A stretch of 64,000 bases of DNA from a bacterium ADurb.Bin243 (GTDB lineage: Bacteria; Muiribacteriota; UBA9980), in assembly GCA_002069765.1 (NCBI GenBank), contig MWBZ01000016.1:1-64000 (forward strand), given 5' to 3'. Both the position numbers and the translations under genes were made by a program. Shown piece by piece: positions 36,007 through 45,505 of this stretch (positions are counted from its first letter, which is position 1; each line of letters starts with the position of its first letter). The notes beneath the pieces were generated by a model, which saw only the letters and a list, made by a program, of their open reading frames with translations, was not told the origin of the DNA and searched no databases.

Positions 36007-37734
36007 TTATTCAGTTTTTTCGCTTTGCAGAAGCTTTTTGAACGCCTCCGAGTTTCGCGAAAGTTCTTCAAAGGTTCCGCTGGTGGTTATGCGGCCGTTT
36101 TCGAGCAGGAATATCCTGTCGGCGCGTTTTATGGTGTTTATGCGATGTGACGCGAAAATAACGGTGACGCCGGGGTATTTTTCTGAAACACTGTCCCAGA
36201 AACTATCTTCTGTTTTATTATCCAGGCTCGAAGTCGCGTCGTCGAGCAGGAGGAGTTTTGGCGATTTCAAAAGCGCGCGTGCGATCGACACTCTTTGTTT
36301 CTGGCCGCCGGAAAGCGAAAGGCCTCTGATGCCTATTTCCTCTTCGAGTCCGCGCCGGAAGGTGGTTATGGTATCGTTCAGCTGCGCCGCGGCGAGGGCA
36401 TTTTCGAGTTCGCGTTTTTCGGGGGCTCGGCCGAAGGATATGTTTTCGAGTATCGTATCTGAGAACAGGTAGCAATCCTGCGGTACGTAGCCTATATTGT
36501 CGCGGACGCTCTTTAGTTTCAAGTTTTTGATATTTATGCCCGTCACTTTGAGTTCGCCGTCGTTTGCATCGAAAAACCGCATGATGAGTTTAAGGACGCT
36601 GGATTTTCCGGAGCCGAACCCGCCGACGAAGGCGGCTTTTTCGCCGCGTTTAATGTCGAAGTTAAGGTTTTTGAGGGCGAATTCATCGCCGTATGAAAAC
36701 GAGAGGTCCGAAAAGCTTATCAGCGTTTGGCCGGGCGCCGCGTTAAAATCGGCGTCGGCCGGGTTATCGCATTCGATTATCTGCGGAGTTTCTTTTTCGA
36801 CTTCCATGAGGCGGTCGACGGTGACGAAGCCTTTGCGAAACGACATCAGGAACCAGCCGAGTTCCATAAGCGGTCCTGCGAGGACCATGATATAGTTTGA
36901 GAAGGCCACGAAGGTGCCGAGGGTGATTTCTTTATTGAGCACCATTATTCCGCCGTAGAAGACAATTACGAACATTCCCACCTGGCTCATGAAGCCGTAT
37001 ATCAATTCCATTTTCTGTTCGAGTTTGATAAGCGCGAGTTCGCTCGAGCGTCTTTTTTCCATTACGGCATCGAAGTATTGTTTCTGATACGATTCGCAGC
37101 AATATGATTTAACTACGGTTATTCCGGAAAAGCAGGTTTCGATGGCGTCGTTTACGGCCGAAACCGCGTCGCGCATCGCCCTGGATTTAGTGAAAAAATC
37201 CTTGTCGCAGATTATATAAAACGCGAATACCATTATCAGCGGCAGTGTTGAAAGCAGGGTCAGTTTGACGTTGAGCGCCATCAGCACGCCAATGGTGAAA
37301 AAGAGCGTCAGTATGACCTGCAGCAGCCTGAAAATACCGGAAGACGACAGGTGGCAGAGCTGTTCGAGCTCGTCCATGAGGCGCGTGACTATATCGCCGG
37401 TGCCGAACTTCTGGTAAAAGTTGCTGCCGAATCGGGTCAGGTAGTCGAATATTTTGTTGCGTATATCTTTTTCCAGCGTAAGGTTCATCATGAGCCTGTT
37501 TCGCTGGAGCGTCATGTATGTAATGGCCATAAGTGTGCCGGCCGCGAAAAGCGTCAGCACGAATTTGATTACTCCGTTAGTTGCGGCGTTCGCGTTGAGG
37601 CTGTCTATGATAAATTTGAATATCAGAGGGTAGCATATCGCGAACCCGCCATAGACGAACGTCAGAAAGATTATAAGCGCCGCCCTTAACTTATAGGGGC
37701 GCCAGAAATTTATTATCCATTTGAACTGGTTCAT
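36007..37734 (-). CDS. heterodimeric ABC exporter, subunit with degenerate Walker B
   Basis: The protein of about 575 residues has six N-terminal membrane helices and a C-terminal ATPase: Walker A GGFGSGKSS, signature LSGGQKQRVSIARAL, and Walker B LLLLDDATSSLD. The catalytic Glu after the Walker B Asp is replaced by Asp, as in the degenerate site of TM287-type subunits. GGTGA stands 5 bases before the ATG at 37734, which I prefer over the GTG at 37743. The partner gene ends 4 bases upstream of the longer frame. Substrate is unknown; multidrug or lipid export is typical. Confidence 0.88.
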   Translation of the reverse strand: MNQFKWIINFWRPYKLRAALIIFLTFVYGGFAICYPLIFKFIIDSLNANAATNGVIKFVLTLFAAGTLMAITYMTLQRNRLMMNLTLEKDIRNKIFDYLTRFGSNFYQKFGTGDIVTRLMDELEQLCHLSSSGIFRLLQVILTLFFTIGVLMALNVKLTLLSTLPLIMVFAFYIICDKDFFTKSRAMRDAVSAVNDAIETCFSGITVVKSYCCESYQKQYFDAVMEKRRSSELALIKLEQKMELIYGFMSQVGMFVIVFYGGIMVLNKEITLGTFVAFSNYIMVLAGPLMELGWFLMSFRKGFVTVDRLMEVEKETPQIIECDNPADADFNAAPGQTLISFSDLSFSYGDEFALKNLNFDIKRGEKAAFVGGFGSGKSSVLKLIMRFFDANDGELKVTGINIKNLKLKSVRDNIGYVPQDCYLFSDTILENISFGRAPEKRELENALAAAQLNDTITTFRRGLEEEIGIRGLSLSGGQKQRVSIARALLKSPKLLLLDDATSSLDNKTEDSFWDSVSEKYPGVTVIFASHRINTIKRADRIFLLENGRITTSGTFEELSRNSEAFKKLLQSEKTE

Positions 37735-37747
37735 ATAAATCACCGCC

Positions 37748-39706
37748 TTATTCCGCCAGCTGCATTTTTTGCGAGCCGGCCGTGTCTTCGTTGAGTGTGG
37801 TTGTTTGTGAAAAGCCTGCCGCCATAAGCGCGACCGGTTCTAGCCGTCCGCCGTCCGATTCCGAGTCTTCGCGCGGGTCGATCGCGTCGCGGTCGTTTTT
37901 AGATTTAGCGTCCGTCAGGCGTTGTTTTTCGTAGAGTTTTTTATAATGTCCGTTTAAAGCCAGCAATTCTTTGTGCGATCCGCTTTCTACGATTTTTCCG
38001 GCTTCGAGGACTATTATCCTGTCGCTATTGACGATAGTTGAAAGCCTGTGGGCCACGATTATGGACGTGCGGCCAGCCTGTATTTTCAAAAGCGCGTCCT
38101 GGATCAGGGCTTCGGTATAAGGGTCCACGGATGATGTAGCCTCGTCGAGCACGAGTATGTCGCTGTTGAATGCGAGCGCTCTGGCGAAGGACAGCAGCTG
38201 GCGTTCGCCCATGGAGAAATTGGAGCCGCGTTCGGCCACTTCGGTCTGGAACCCCTTTTCTTTTTTCATTATAAAGTCGAGCATATTAACCGCGCCGGCT
38301 GCTTTTTCAACTTCCGATTCGCTTATGCTTTCGTTTAATAGCCTTATGTTGTCCATCACCCGTCCGGGGAATAAAACGACGTCCTGCAATACGAGCGCGA
38401 ATTTTTTACGGAGATTTTCCAGTTTCATCTCGCGGATATCGCTTCCGTCGATGGTGATTTTACCGCCGGTGTGGGAGTAAAATCTGAGCAATAGCGATAA
38501 TATCGTGGTTTTTCCGGAGCCGGTATGGCCTACCAGTGCTACTTTTTCGCCCTTATTTACTTTGAACGACACGCCCGAAAGCACTTCTCGTTCGCCATCG
38601 TAAGAGAACGAAACGTTATCGAAAACGATGGAGTCTTTGAATGCCGTTTCGGCCGGGGCGCCGCAGTACGCTTGTTCCGTTTGTTTTTCATCGTCCGCCG
38701 GAGCGTCGGGAATTCTATCGAGTTCTTTTATATAGCTTTCTTCAGTTTCCAGCGTGAGTATTTCGAATATGCGTTCCGCGGCCACGCGCGCTTTCTGGAT
38801 TATGTTAAACTGTTCGGAAAGTCTTATTATGGGTTCGAAGCATTGCCTTATATAGCCTATGAAAAGCACGAGCGTTCCGATGGTCAATTCTTTATTAAGC
38901 GCCATAGAGCCGCCGAAATATAAAACGAAAGAAAGCGTAAGGGCTTCGGCGAGCAGTATCGAGTTATGGAAAATTATTTCAAGCACTTCGGCGAAGTAGA
39001 AGGTCCCTTTTTTTTCATCGTTATGCCTGTCCATCTTTGCTTTAGATGCGTTTTCGTAGTTGAAGGCCTGCACGCACTGCATGCCCTGGATATATTCGGA
39101 CAGGAATTTTGACACCATCGAAGCTTTTTCACGCGCCGTTTTAAAGCGTATCCTTAGTTCGCGCTGTATGTAAAAAGCGCCGGCGAACAGGAACGGCAGA
39201 ATCAAAAGAACGATAAATGTAAGTTTCGCGCTCAGGTAAAACATTACCGCCAGCATTCCGGCGAACATAAGCAGGTCTTGAAAGAGCGTCATGACTGTAT
39301 TGGTAAAAAGCTGGCGAAGGGTTTCGGTATCGCTTTCTATTCTTGAAATCAGTTTGCCCGCGGGGTTCTTTTCGAAATATTTCAGCGGAAGCCTCAATAT
39401 ATGCGAAAAGAGTTTTAATTTAATATCGCACATTATAGAAACGCCCACCCTCTGAAGGGTGTACATCTGAAAGTAGTTGCCGGCGAGCATGGCGAGTTTT
39501 ACGGCTATGTACATCGCCGCCGAAAGCCAAATTCCGGAGTATAGGCCGTTAGCGATATCGACGTCTATAAGGCGTTTTATTATGATGGGCCCGGCGAGCG
39601 AAAGCGAGGACACTATCACAAGCAATATTATAGCGAATATTATGTTGGAAAGATACGGTTTTATAAAATTGAACAATTCTCTTTTTAGTCTTATAAGTTC
39701 ACTCAT
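37748..39706 (-). CDS. heterodimeric ABC exporter, catalytic subunit
   Basis: The 652-residue protein has six membrane helices and an ATPase with Walker A GHTGSGKTT, Walker B ILVLDEATSSVD (normal Glu), and H-loop IIVAHRLST. Its signature reads FSMGERQLLSFARAL, not LSGGQ, which is the usual pattern for the partner of a degenerate subunit: together they form one active and one inactive ATP site. An unusual Ala/Asp/Ser-rich tail of about 50 residues follows the ATPase. It is the first gene of the two-gene operon. GGTTGTGATC stands upstream of the ATG. Confidence 0.88.
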   Translation of the reverse strand: MSELIRLKRELFNFIKPYLSNIIFAIILLVIVSSLSLAGPIIIKRLIDVDIANGLYSGIWLSAAMYIAVKLAMLAGNYFQMYTLQRVGVSIMCDIKLKLFSHILRLPLKYFEKNPAGKLISRIESDTETLRQLFTNTVMTLFQDLLMFAGMLAVMFYLSAKLTFIVLLILPFLFAGAFYIQRELRIRFKTAREKASMVSKFLSEYIQGMQCVQAFNYENASKAKMDRHNDEKKGTFYFAEVLEIIFHNSILLAEALTLSFVLYFGGSMALNKELTIGTLVLFIGYIRQCFEPIIRLSEQFNIIQKARVAAERIFEILTLETEESYIKELDRIPDAPADDEKQTEQAYCGAPAETAFKDSIVFDNVSFSYDGEREVLSGVSFKVNKGEKVALVGHTGSGKTTILSLLLRFYSHTGGKITIDGSDIREMKLENLRKKFALVLQDVVLFPGRVMDNIRLLNESISESEVEKAAGAVNMLDFIMKKEKGFQTEVAERGSNFSMGERQLLSFARALAFNSDILVLDEATSSVDPYTEALIQDALLKIQAGRTSIIVAHRLSTIVNSDRIIVLEAGKIVESGSHKELLALNGHYKKLYEKQRLTDAKSKNDRDAIDPREDSESDGGRLEPVALMAAGFSQTTTLNEDTAGSQKMQLAE

Positions 39707-39894
39707 AGATTGATCACAACCTTTAATGGTTCAAGAGTTAAGAATATTGGTATAGTTATGAATTATGTTATTAAGTTATAAAAAATTCCTCTGAAAATTA
39801 TTGTTAAAGTAATTGTTTGACGTCATTGAAATCGTTTTGCCCGTAAAAATTTGTTTTAGTAATCAAACGGCCGCTTTTATGCGCGCAAATAAAA

Positions 39895-39925
39895 TAGCGG
39901 GACCGTTTAATTAACGGCCCCGCTA
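39895..39925 (-). terminator. intrinsic terminator after the 78-residue gene
   Basis: TAGCGGG and CCCGCTA form the outer stem, extended inward by CCGT/ACGG. On the minus strand ATTTTATTTG follows. It lies 33 bases beyond the stop of the small gene at 39958-40194. Confidence 0.7.
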
Positions 39926-39957
39926 AATTTATTATATAAATTTGGTGTCAGGTTAGC

Positions 39958-40194
39958 TTAAGCTATGTCGCCTGTCTTTATTTTCTTAGCGCTTACCCCG
40001 ATGCGGTTTTTGATGGACTGCGCGGGATTATGCATGATTGCTTGCGCCACTTCGATATTAAAGACTTTACGGCGGGGCCGATTTTTATAACTGGAATATC
40101 CCCTGTCAAAAAGATCCATGCTCGCGATATTTATGAGCCTGATCGAAGGATTTGAATTACGGGTTATTTCATTGAAAACTTCGTTACGATTCAT
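39958..40194 (-). CDS. small protein of unknown function
   Basis: This 78-residue protein is basic (RPRRKVFNIEVAQAIMHNP and a Lys-rich end). It has no membrane segment and no motif I recognise. A near-perfect ribosome site (AAAGGAGGG) stands 7 bases before the ATG and a clear terminator follows, so it is a real, single-gene unit. A nucleic-acid-binding role is possible from its charge, but this is a guess. It is divergent from the sensor kinase gene. Confidence 0.7.
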   Translation of the reverse strand: MNRNEVFNEITRNSNPSIRLINIASMDLFDRGYSSYKNRPRRKVFNIEVAQAIMHNPAQSIKNRIGVSAKKIKTGDIA

Positions 40195-40290
40195 CGGTAC
40201 CCTCCTTTGCTTTAATACTAAAATTTCAAATTATACTAACACATTTATTTTTATTTGTCAAGCATGTTTTAAAAAATATTTAAAATAGCA

Positions 40291-40319
40291 TTGAAAGATT
40301 GTCTTTTATATGTTAAAAT
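40291..40319 (+). promoter_or_regulatory. promoter of the hybrid sensor kinase gene
   Basis: TTGAAA, 17 bases, TAAAAT. The longest open frame begins at 40310, inside this promoter, so translation must start further on (40352 or 40361). Confidence 0.6.
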
Positions 40320-40360
40320 TAATTAACTTGAAAAATTATCGGCTATGCCGGATGGTAAAG

Positions 40361-43135
40361 ATGGATATATTAAACGTTAAGAATTCTGTTCTGGATTTCG
40401 ATTTTTTAAAGATAATTCTGGCTGCCAGTCCTGATATGATGTCGGTAACCAATGTCGAAACCGGTGAAATCGTCGAGGCAAACGACATATTTTTCGAATT
40501 TCTCGGTTACGAAAGACATGAGCTGATCGGCAGGACTATTTTTGAAGCCGGTCTCTGGCAGGACATCAGCCGCCGTGAGGAGATGACGGCGCTTGTCGCT
40601 TCTCGCGGGGTGCTTCGCAATTTTGAAATGGTATTAAACACCAAAAGCGGCGAGGCTAAAACGCTTCTCACCTCATGCACTCTCGTCGAGATAAACGATA
40701 AACGGCATTTTTTGATCGTCGCCCGCGACATAACCGAGAGAATTGAAATTGAAAATGCCGTTCAGACCATATTAAAGAAAACCTCTTCTAAATTCGGAAA
40801 TGAATTTTTTCAAACGCTGGTTATGGAAGTCGCCAATTTTTTGAAAATGAGCTTTGTCATGGTGGGCGAGCTTATTTCAAAAGAAAACGGCCTTATTCAA
40901 ACCATAGCCGTTTACGACCGCGGGAAATTCGTGAATAATTTCGAATACAGGCTCATGGGCACTCCCTGTGAAATGGCCAAGACGCATTCGCTATGCGTTT
41001 ATGAATCGGGATTGCAAAAATTATTTCCTTCCGCGGGGCTTGTTTCCAGATTAAATGCCGACAGCTTTGTCGGCGTTCCGCTGATATCTTCGGCGTCGGA
41101 ATTTATCGGCGTAATTGCCGCGCTCGACGAGATGCCTATTAAAGACAGTTCCTTAATAAAGACCGTGATGACGGTTTTTGCCACGCGCGCCGCGTCCGAA
41201 TTTGAAAGGCTTAGATACGAAACCGCGATTAGATCTTCTGAAGAAAAATTCAGGACTCTTATCGAGCAGGCGGTTGACGGGATTTTTCTGGGCGATACCG
41301 TCGGAAATTTCATAGGCGTAAATACCAAAGGGTGTGAAATCACGGGCTATACGAAAGAAGAAATTCTTAAGATGAACATGAAAGATTTTTTTTCGCCCGA
41401 AGAGCACAAGCGTGCCCCGTTGCGGTATGATTTATTGATGCAGGGTAAAACGGTTTTTACGGAAAGGCTGCTTACAAGAAAAGACGGTTCGACTCTTCCC
41501 ATTGAAATGAACACCAAAAGAATGCCTGACGGAACCTATCAGGCGTTTTTGCGCGACGTATCGCCCCGGAAAAAAGCCGAGAATGACCTATACGAAGCTA
41601 ATTTATTCAACCGCGAAATAATATCCGGCATCAACGAAGGCATACTCGTTTACGACAGCGAGCTGCGTTATGTTGTCTGGAACAAATATATGGAAGAACT
41701 TTCCGGGATAAAAGCCGAAGACGTAATCGGAAAGCACGATATCGAAATTTTTCCGCACATGAAAGAGAACGGAATAGATCAGATGCTGCAAAGGGCGCTT
41801 GCCGGCGAAACGGTCAAGGCCGTCGACATTGAATATTACATACCGTTAACCGAAAAAAGCGGCTGGTATTGCGGCACATACGCTCCGCACAGAAATTCCG
41901 AAGGAAAAATAGTGGGCGTCATAGGCGCCATAATAGAAGTTACCGACCGCAAAAGAAACGAGCAGGAAGCGCTTCGAGCAAAAGAGCAGGCTGAGGCTGC
42001 GAATCTGGCGAAAAGCCATTTCCTTGCCAATATGAGCCATGAACTTCGCACGCCTTTAAACGGTATAATAGGGTTTTCAAATTTACTGGCTTCAACCAGG
42101 CTTGACGAAATGCAGAAAAATTTTCTTGAAATGATTTGCGTTTCTGGTAAAAATCTTTTCGAGCTTATAAACGACGTGCTTGATTTTTCCAAAATAGAAG
42201 CTGGAAAATTGAGGCTCGAGTTGAAACCTATTAATATAAAAGATATCATCGAAAAAGCCGTATCGGCGATAACGGCTTCCGGCGCTGGAAAAGACCTGAG
42301 CATAAAATACTCGTTTTTAAACGAATTTAATTATAACGTAACGGGCGACGGCGTCAGGCTTAATCAGATTTTAACCAATCTTCTCGCCAACGCCGTTAAA
42401 TTTACGGCGTCAGGCGTCGTCAGCGTAACGGCCGAAGAAATTGAAAAAAACGAAAAAACAGTGAAGATAAGGATATCGGTTTCGGACACCGGGATAGGCA
42501 TACCCGAAGAAAAAATAGACGAAATATTCGAAATGTTCCATCAGCTCGAGGAATCATATAACAGAAGGCATAGCGGCGCAGGTCTGGGCCTGGCGATAGT
42601 CAAAAGCCTGGTAAAAATGATGGACGGCGATATAAAAGTAGAAAGTAAAGCCGGAATCGGAAGCACATTCACTATAGAAATTCCGTTTGAAATTATCGTA
42701 AATGAAGCCGTAATTTTTTCGAAGGAGAACCAGCATAAAAATTCCGAAGGCATCAGCGGCCTGAAAATTCTTCTGGCCGAAGACGATCGTATAAGCCAGC
42801 TTCTGATAATGACGCTCGCGGAGCAAAACGGATGGGCGGTCGAAGTGGCCCAAAACGGTTCGCAGGCAATTGAAAAATATTTTACGGGCAGCTTCGACGT
42901 GATATTTATGGACGGCCAGATGCCTGATATGGACGGTTTTGAAGCGACGCGAACCATACGCGAAAAAGAATCCGCGTCCGGGCGCCGGCGTATTCCGATA
43001 ATCGCCATGACGGCCTATGTAATGAAAGAAGACCGCGACAAATTTATCAGCGCAGGCATCGACGATTACATTCCCAAGCCTATCGACGAGCAGATATTGC
43101 TGGCTAAACTGGCGAATATCGTTAAAAAGAAATAA
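40361..43135 (+). CDS. hybrid sensor histidine kinase (PAS-GAF-PAS-PAS-HK-REC)
   Basis: The protein of about 924 residues has, in order: a PAS domain (about 20-130), a GAF domain (150-290), two more PAS domains (about 300-410 and 420-540), HisKA with MSHELRTPLNG (phospho-His near 560), HATPase with GVRLNQILTNLLANAVKF and SDTGIGIP/GAGLGLAIV, and a receiver domain with LLAEDDR and FMDGQMPDMDG (phospho-Asp near 851). No membrane helix is seen, so the sensor is cytoplasmic. The receiver on the same chain suggests a phosphorelay. I chose the ATG at 40361 because the promoter overlaps the longer reading. No partner regulator is adjacent. Confidence 0.92.
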   Translation: MDILNVKNSVLDFDFLKIILAASPDMMSVTNVETGEIVEANDIFFEFLGYERHELIGRTIFEAGLWQDISRREEMTALVASRGVLRNFEMVLNTKSGEAKTLLTSCTLVEINDKRHFLIVARDITERIEIENAVQTILKKTSSKFGNEFFQTLVMEVANFLKMSFVMVGELISKENGLIQTIAVYDRGKFVNNFEYRLMGTPCEMAKTHSLCVYESGLQKLFPSAGLVSRLNADSFVGVPLISSASEFIGVIAALDEMPIKDSSLIKTVMTVFATRAASEFERLRYETAIRSSEEKFRTLIEQAVDGIFLGDTVGNFIGVNTKGCEITGYTKEEILKMNMKDFFSPEEHKRAPLRYDLLMQGKTVFTERLLTRKDGSTLPIEMNTKRMPDGTYQAFLRDVSPRKKAENDLYEANLFNREIISGINEGILVYDSELRYVVWNKYMEELSGIKAEDVIGKHDIEIFPHMKENGIDQMLQRALAGETVKAVDIEYYIPLTEKSGWYCGTYAPHRNSEGKIVGVIGAIIEVTDRKRNEQEALRAKEQAEAANLAKSHFLANMSHELRTPLNGIIGFSNLLASTRLDEMQKNFLEMICVSGKNLFELINDVLDFSKIEAGKLRLELKPINIKDIIEKAVSAITASGAGKDLSIKYSFLNEFNYNVTGDGVRLNQILTNLLANAVKFTASGVVSVTAEEIEKNEKTVKIRISVSDTGIGIPEEKIDEIFEMFHQLEESYNRRHSGAGLGLAIVKSLVKMMDGDIKVESKAGIGSTFTIEIPFEIIVNEAVIFSKENQHKNSEGISGLKILLAEDDRISQLLIMTLAEQNGWAVEVAQNGSQAIEKYFTGSFDVIFMDGQMPDMDGFEATRTIREKESASGRRRIPIIAMTAYVMKEDRDKFISAGIDDYIPKPIDEQILLAKLANIVKKK

Positions 43136-43176
43136 GCCTGTTATAATTTATTTTAATTGAATTATGAAATTAAATA

Positions 43177-43213
43177 ATAAAATCCCGGCCTCATTGAGAA
43201 GCAGGGATTTTAT
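43177..43213. terminator. bidirectional terminator between convergent genes
   Basis: ATAAAATCCC and GGGATTTTAT form a perfect 10-base stem with a further short inner stem, with A-runs before and T-runs after. It serves the sensor kinase (plus) and the secreted-protein gene (minus). Confidence 0.8.
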
Positions 43214-43268
43214 TCATATTTATAGAACTTTTATTTTTGCGGTATTAATCGTCCGTTGACCTTAGAAT

Positions 43269-44090
43269 TTATTTAGAAGCCTCGGGATGCGCGTCCAGAT
43301 AATCGCGATACTCCGTCTGGGCGTTTTTGAGCTGCTGGAAAGCCTGCATTAATTCGGGCGAGGTTCCGTTTGAGGAATCGCTTTCTAAAATTCTGACGTA
43401 ATTTTGATAAGCCGCGGTGTATCTGTCTTTGATCGCTTTGGAAGAGTCGTCTTTGTATGTTTGCTGAGGTTTTGCCTGTTCGGCGGCCCCTGAAACGTTT
43501 TTATTAGCGGCTGTCTGGTTTTTGTCTGGCAGGGCGGGGTTAGCCGCGGGCGAAGGTTCTGCGGCATTTTTATCGGACGCGGCGGCCGGCTCGGTTATTC
43601 TGCCGCTGCTTTTTGTAACCGTAGGTCCGAAAGGCGAAACGGCCTCTTTCGCTTTTTTATCTTTGAAGTGTTTGTAAATGAATACTCCGGCGACGACCGC
43701 GCCTGCGATTAAAAGAGCGGGAACGAATAACGGGGAAGCGGTGATAGCGGCAACCGCTCCGCCTACTGCGCCGAAACCTGCGGTGACGGCTCCGCCTATG
43801 GCGGTCCCTACTCCGGCGACTGCTCCGCCAACGGCCGCTCCGCCGACCGCGACGGCACCCGTAACGGCGCCTCCTACCGCAACCGCTCCGCTTGCCAGGG
43901 CTGTAACGCCGCCGACTATGGTGGGCCATGCGAGCACCGCGCCCGCGCCGACGAGTCCGCCTACTATAAGGTGTTTAGCGGAAGCGTTCGCAGTTTCATA
44001 AAACAGCGCCACAAAAGCGAAAGAAATCATGCACGCGACTAATATCAGGTTATTCAATCTGTTTTTTCTCATTAAAGTCATTTCTATCAT
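43269..44090 (-). CDS. exported Gly/Ala-zipper protein with conserved C-terminal helical module
   Basis: The 273-residue protein has a signal-type N-terminus ending near YETANASA, then KHLIVGGLVGAGAVLAWPTI. A long Gly/Ala/Val-rich stretch of repeated VGGAV units (glycine-zipper style, about residues 60-115) follows, then SPLFVPALLIAGAVVAG, a Lys-rich stop, a Pro/Ala/Asn-rich linker and a C-terminal helical hairpin around YTAAYQNYVRILE. It is a paralog of 44324-45253 and shares the C-terminal module with the 52071-54674 protein. I know no family for it. AAGGGGTGAT precedes the ATG. A membrane-inserted or surface role is inferred. Confidence 0.75.
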   Translation of the reverse strand: MIEMTLMRKNRLNNLILVACMISFAFVALFYETANASAKHLIVGGLVGAGAVLAWPTIVGGVTALASGAVAVGGAVTGAVAVGGAAVGGAVAGVGTAIGGAVTAGFGAVGGAVAAITASPLFVPALLIAGAVVAGVFIYKHFKDKKAKEAVSPFGPTVTKSSGRITEPAAASDKNAAEPSPAANPALPDKNQTAANKNVSGAAEQAKPQQTYKDDSSKAIKDRYTAAYQNYVRILESDSSNGTSPELMQAFQQLKNAQTEYRDYLDAHPEASK

Positions 44091-44255
44091 TAGAGATCAC
44101 CCCTTATATAATTAAATAAATGTTATTATTAACAAGAATGATTTTTAATAAAATATGCTAAATTTAAACTTGTAATAATATTATACTATAAAATTTGGAT
44201 TTTGGGGCTTAAATTTTAAAAAAAATAAAAATATATTACAGCGTTCCATTAAAAA

Positions 44256-44281
44256 TCGGGAGGCTCATATGAACCTCCCGA
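44256..44281 (-). terminator. intrinsic terminator after the second zipper-protein gene
   Basis: TCGGGAGG and CCTCCCGA form an 8-base stem with a 10-base loop. On the minus strand TTTTT follows. It is 43 bases beyond the stop at 44324. Confidence 0.85.
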
Positions 44282-44323
44282 TAATTTATTTAGACTTTTT
44301 TATTTTAAGCTTATTGCTTTATA

Positions 44324-45253
44324 TTAGTTAGTCTGGCCTGCAGCGGCTTTTGTAAGTTTCTGGTATTCGTCGAAAGCGGCTTTGTATTCGCCTAATGCTT
44401 TCTGAACTTCAGGAGCGTCGGATGCTTTTCCGCCGGAAAGAAGGTTGATGTAGTTTTTGTAAGCGTTTACGTATTTTTCATGAGCGGCAGCTACTGTGTT
44501 GTTGCCGGTGCTTTCCGGAGCGGCGGTTACGTTTTCAGCTACGGCGCCGACGTTCGGTTTTCTTTCAGCGGAAGCGCCTTCGTTTAAGCTGAGGCTTGTA
44601 GGAGTAGAGTTGTTGGTAGGAGCCGAGCCGCTTGCGACCTGAGCGCCAGAACCCATATTAGGATTGATAGAGGTCGGGATCGAAGGATTCGGTGCGGTAG
44701 GAGCTACGGTGCCCGTGTTAGCAGCTACTGTAGGAGCGCTTGTTGAAGTAACGCCGGTTGCGAACGGATTGATATTCTTTGAAAGTTTCGTGCCAGCGAA
44801 TTTTTTCTTGTAGATTATGTAGCCGATGATAACCGCGCCAGCGATTAAAAGAGCGGGAACGAATAACGGGGAAGCCGTGATAGCGGCAACCGCTCCGCCT
44901 ATAGCGCCGAAACCTGCGGTAACGGCTGAACCAGCTGCAACGCCTACGCCGGCGATAGCTCCGCCGACAGCGGCTCCGCCTGTAGCGACAGCGGCTCCGG
45001 CAGCGGCTACGCCGCCTACGACCGCGCTACCGATACCGGCAGCTACTGAACCAACCGCGCCAGCTGCGCAGCCGAGAGCCGCGGAAATGGTGGGCCATGC
45101 AATTACTGCGCCTGCGCCAACGAGACCGCCGACGAGCAGGTGTTTAACGTTAGCTTGCGCTTCGCCTAAAAATAAACTTGTGAATGAGAAAGTCACCAAT
45201 AAAACAACTGATAAAATCTGAACTGATAATCTTTTTGAAGTTATGCTAAACAT
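44324..45253 (-). CDS. exported Gly/Ala-zipper protein, paralog
   Basis: The 309-residue protein has a signal peptide (likely cut at AQA), then KHLLVGGLVGAGAVIAWPTI, about 90 residues of Ala/Gly-rich zipper, SPLFVPALLIAGAVIIGYIIY, a long Pro/Thr/Asn/Ser-rich linker, and the C-terminal helical module (KYVNAYKNYINLL, then LGEYKAAFDEYQKL). It is close to the 43269-44090 protein, with a block of near-identical DNA. AAAGGAGG precedes the ATG. It has its own consensus promoter and terminator, so it is likely highly expressed as a single gene. Confidence 0.78.
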   Translation of the reverse strand: MFSITSKRLSVQILSVVLLVTFSFTSLFLGEAQANVKHLLVGGLVGAGAVIAWPTISAALGCAAGAVGSVAAGIGSAVVGGVAAAGAAVATGGAAVGGAIAGVGVAAGSAVTAGFGAIGGAVAAITASPLFVPALLIAGAVIIGYIIYKKKFAGTKLSKNINPFATGVTSTSAPTVAANTGTVAPTAPNPSIPTSINPNMGSGAQVASGSAPTNNSTPTSLSLNEGASAERKPNVGAVAENVTAAPESTGNNTVAAAHEKYVNAYKNYINLLSGGKASDAPEVQKALGEYKAAFDEYQKLTKAAAGQTN

Positions 45254-45395
45254 AAGAATTCCTCCTTTAAAATTTTTTTGAGTTTAGCCTCTGGCACGGT
45301 TTGCTTTCCGCTTTAATCATCTCCTCTGCCGTTTTTTCAAATACACGCTTGAGTCGCTTGATTTAGAGTCAGTATGTGTTTGTCAAGTTACTTTA

Positions 45396-45424
45396 ATTAT
45401 ACAAAATAACTTTAGACCTGTCAA
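45396..45424 (-). promoter_or_regulatory. consensus promoter with a 140-base leader
   Basis: On the minus strand TTGACA, 17 bases, TATAAT: a perfect promoter. The start would leave a leader of about 135-140 bases before the ATG at 45253. The leader contains a purine-rich part (GGCAGAGGAG) and GCAAACCGTGCC/AGAGGC. I do not recognise a riboswitch class in it. Confidence 0.85.
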
Positions 45425-45505
45425 GGACACATCATTAATTTTTTAATGTTTTTTTCGTTCGCTCCTGCTAACCATTAAAATTGCCGTTTGACAATAGTTT
45501 TTAAA

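Noticed and set aside
39958-40194. The 78-residue protein as RNA polymerase omega subunit.
   Set aside because: Size and an internal RPRRK...VAQAI segment recall omega only loosely; the conserved omega N-terminal helix pattern is not there.
45254-45395. Leader of the zipper-protein gene as a GEMM (c-di-GMP) riboswitch.
   Set aside because: Only a short GCAAA...GGCTAAAC likeness; the paired helices of that class could not be drawn.
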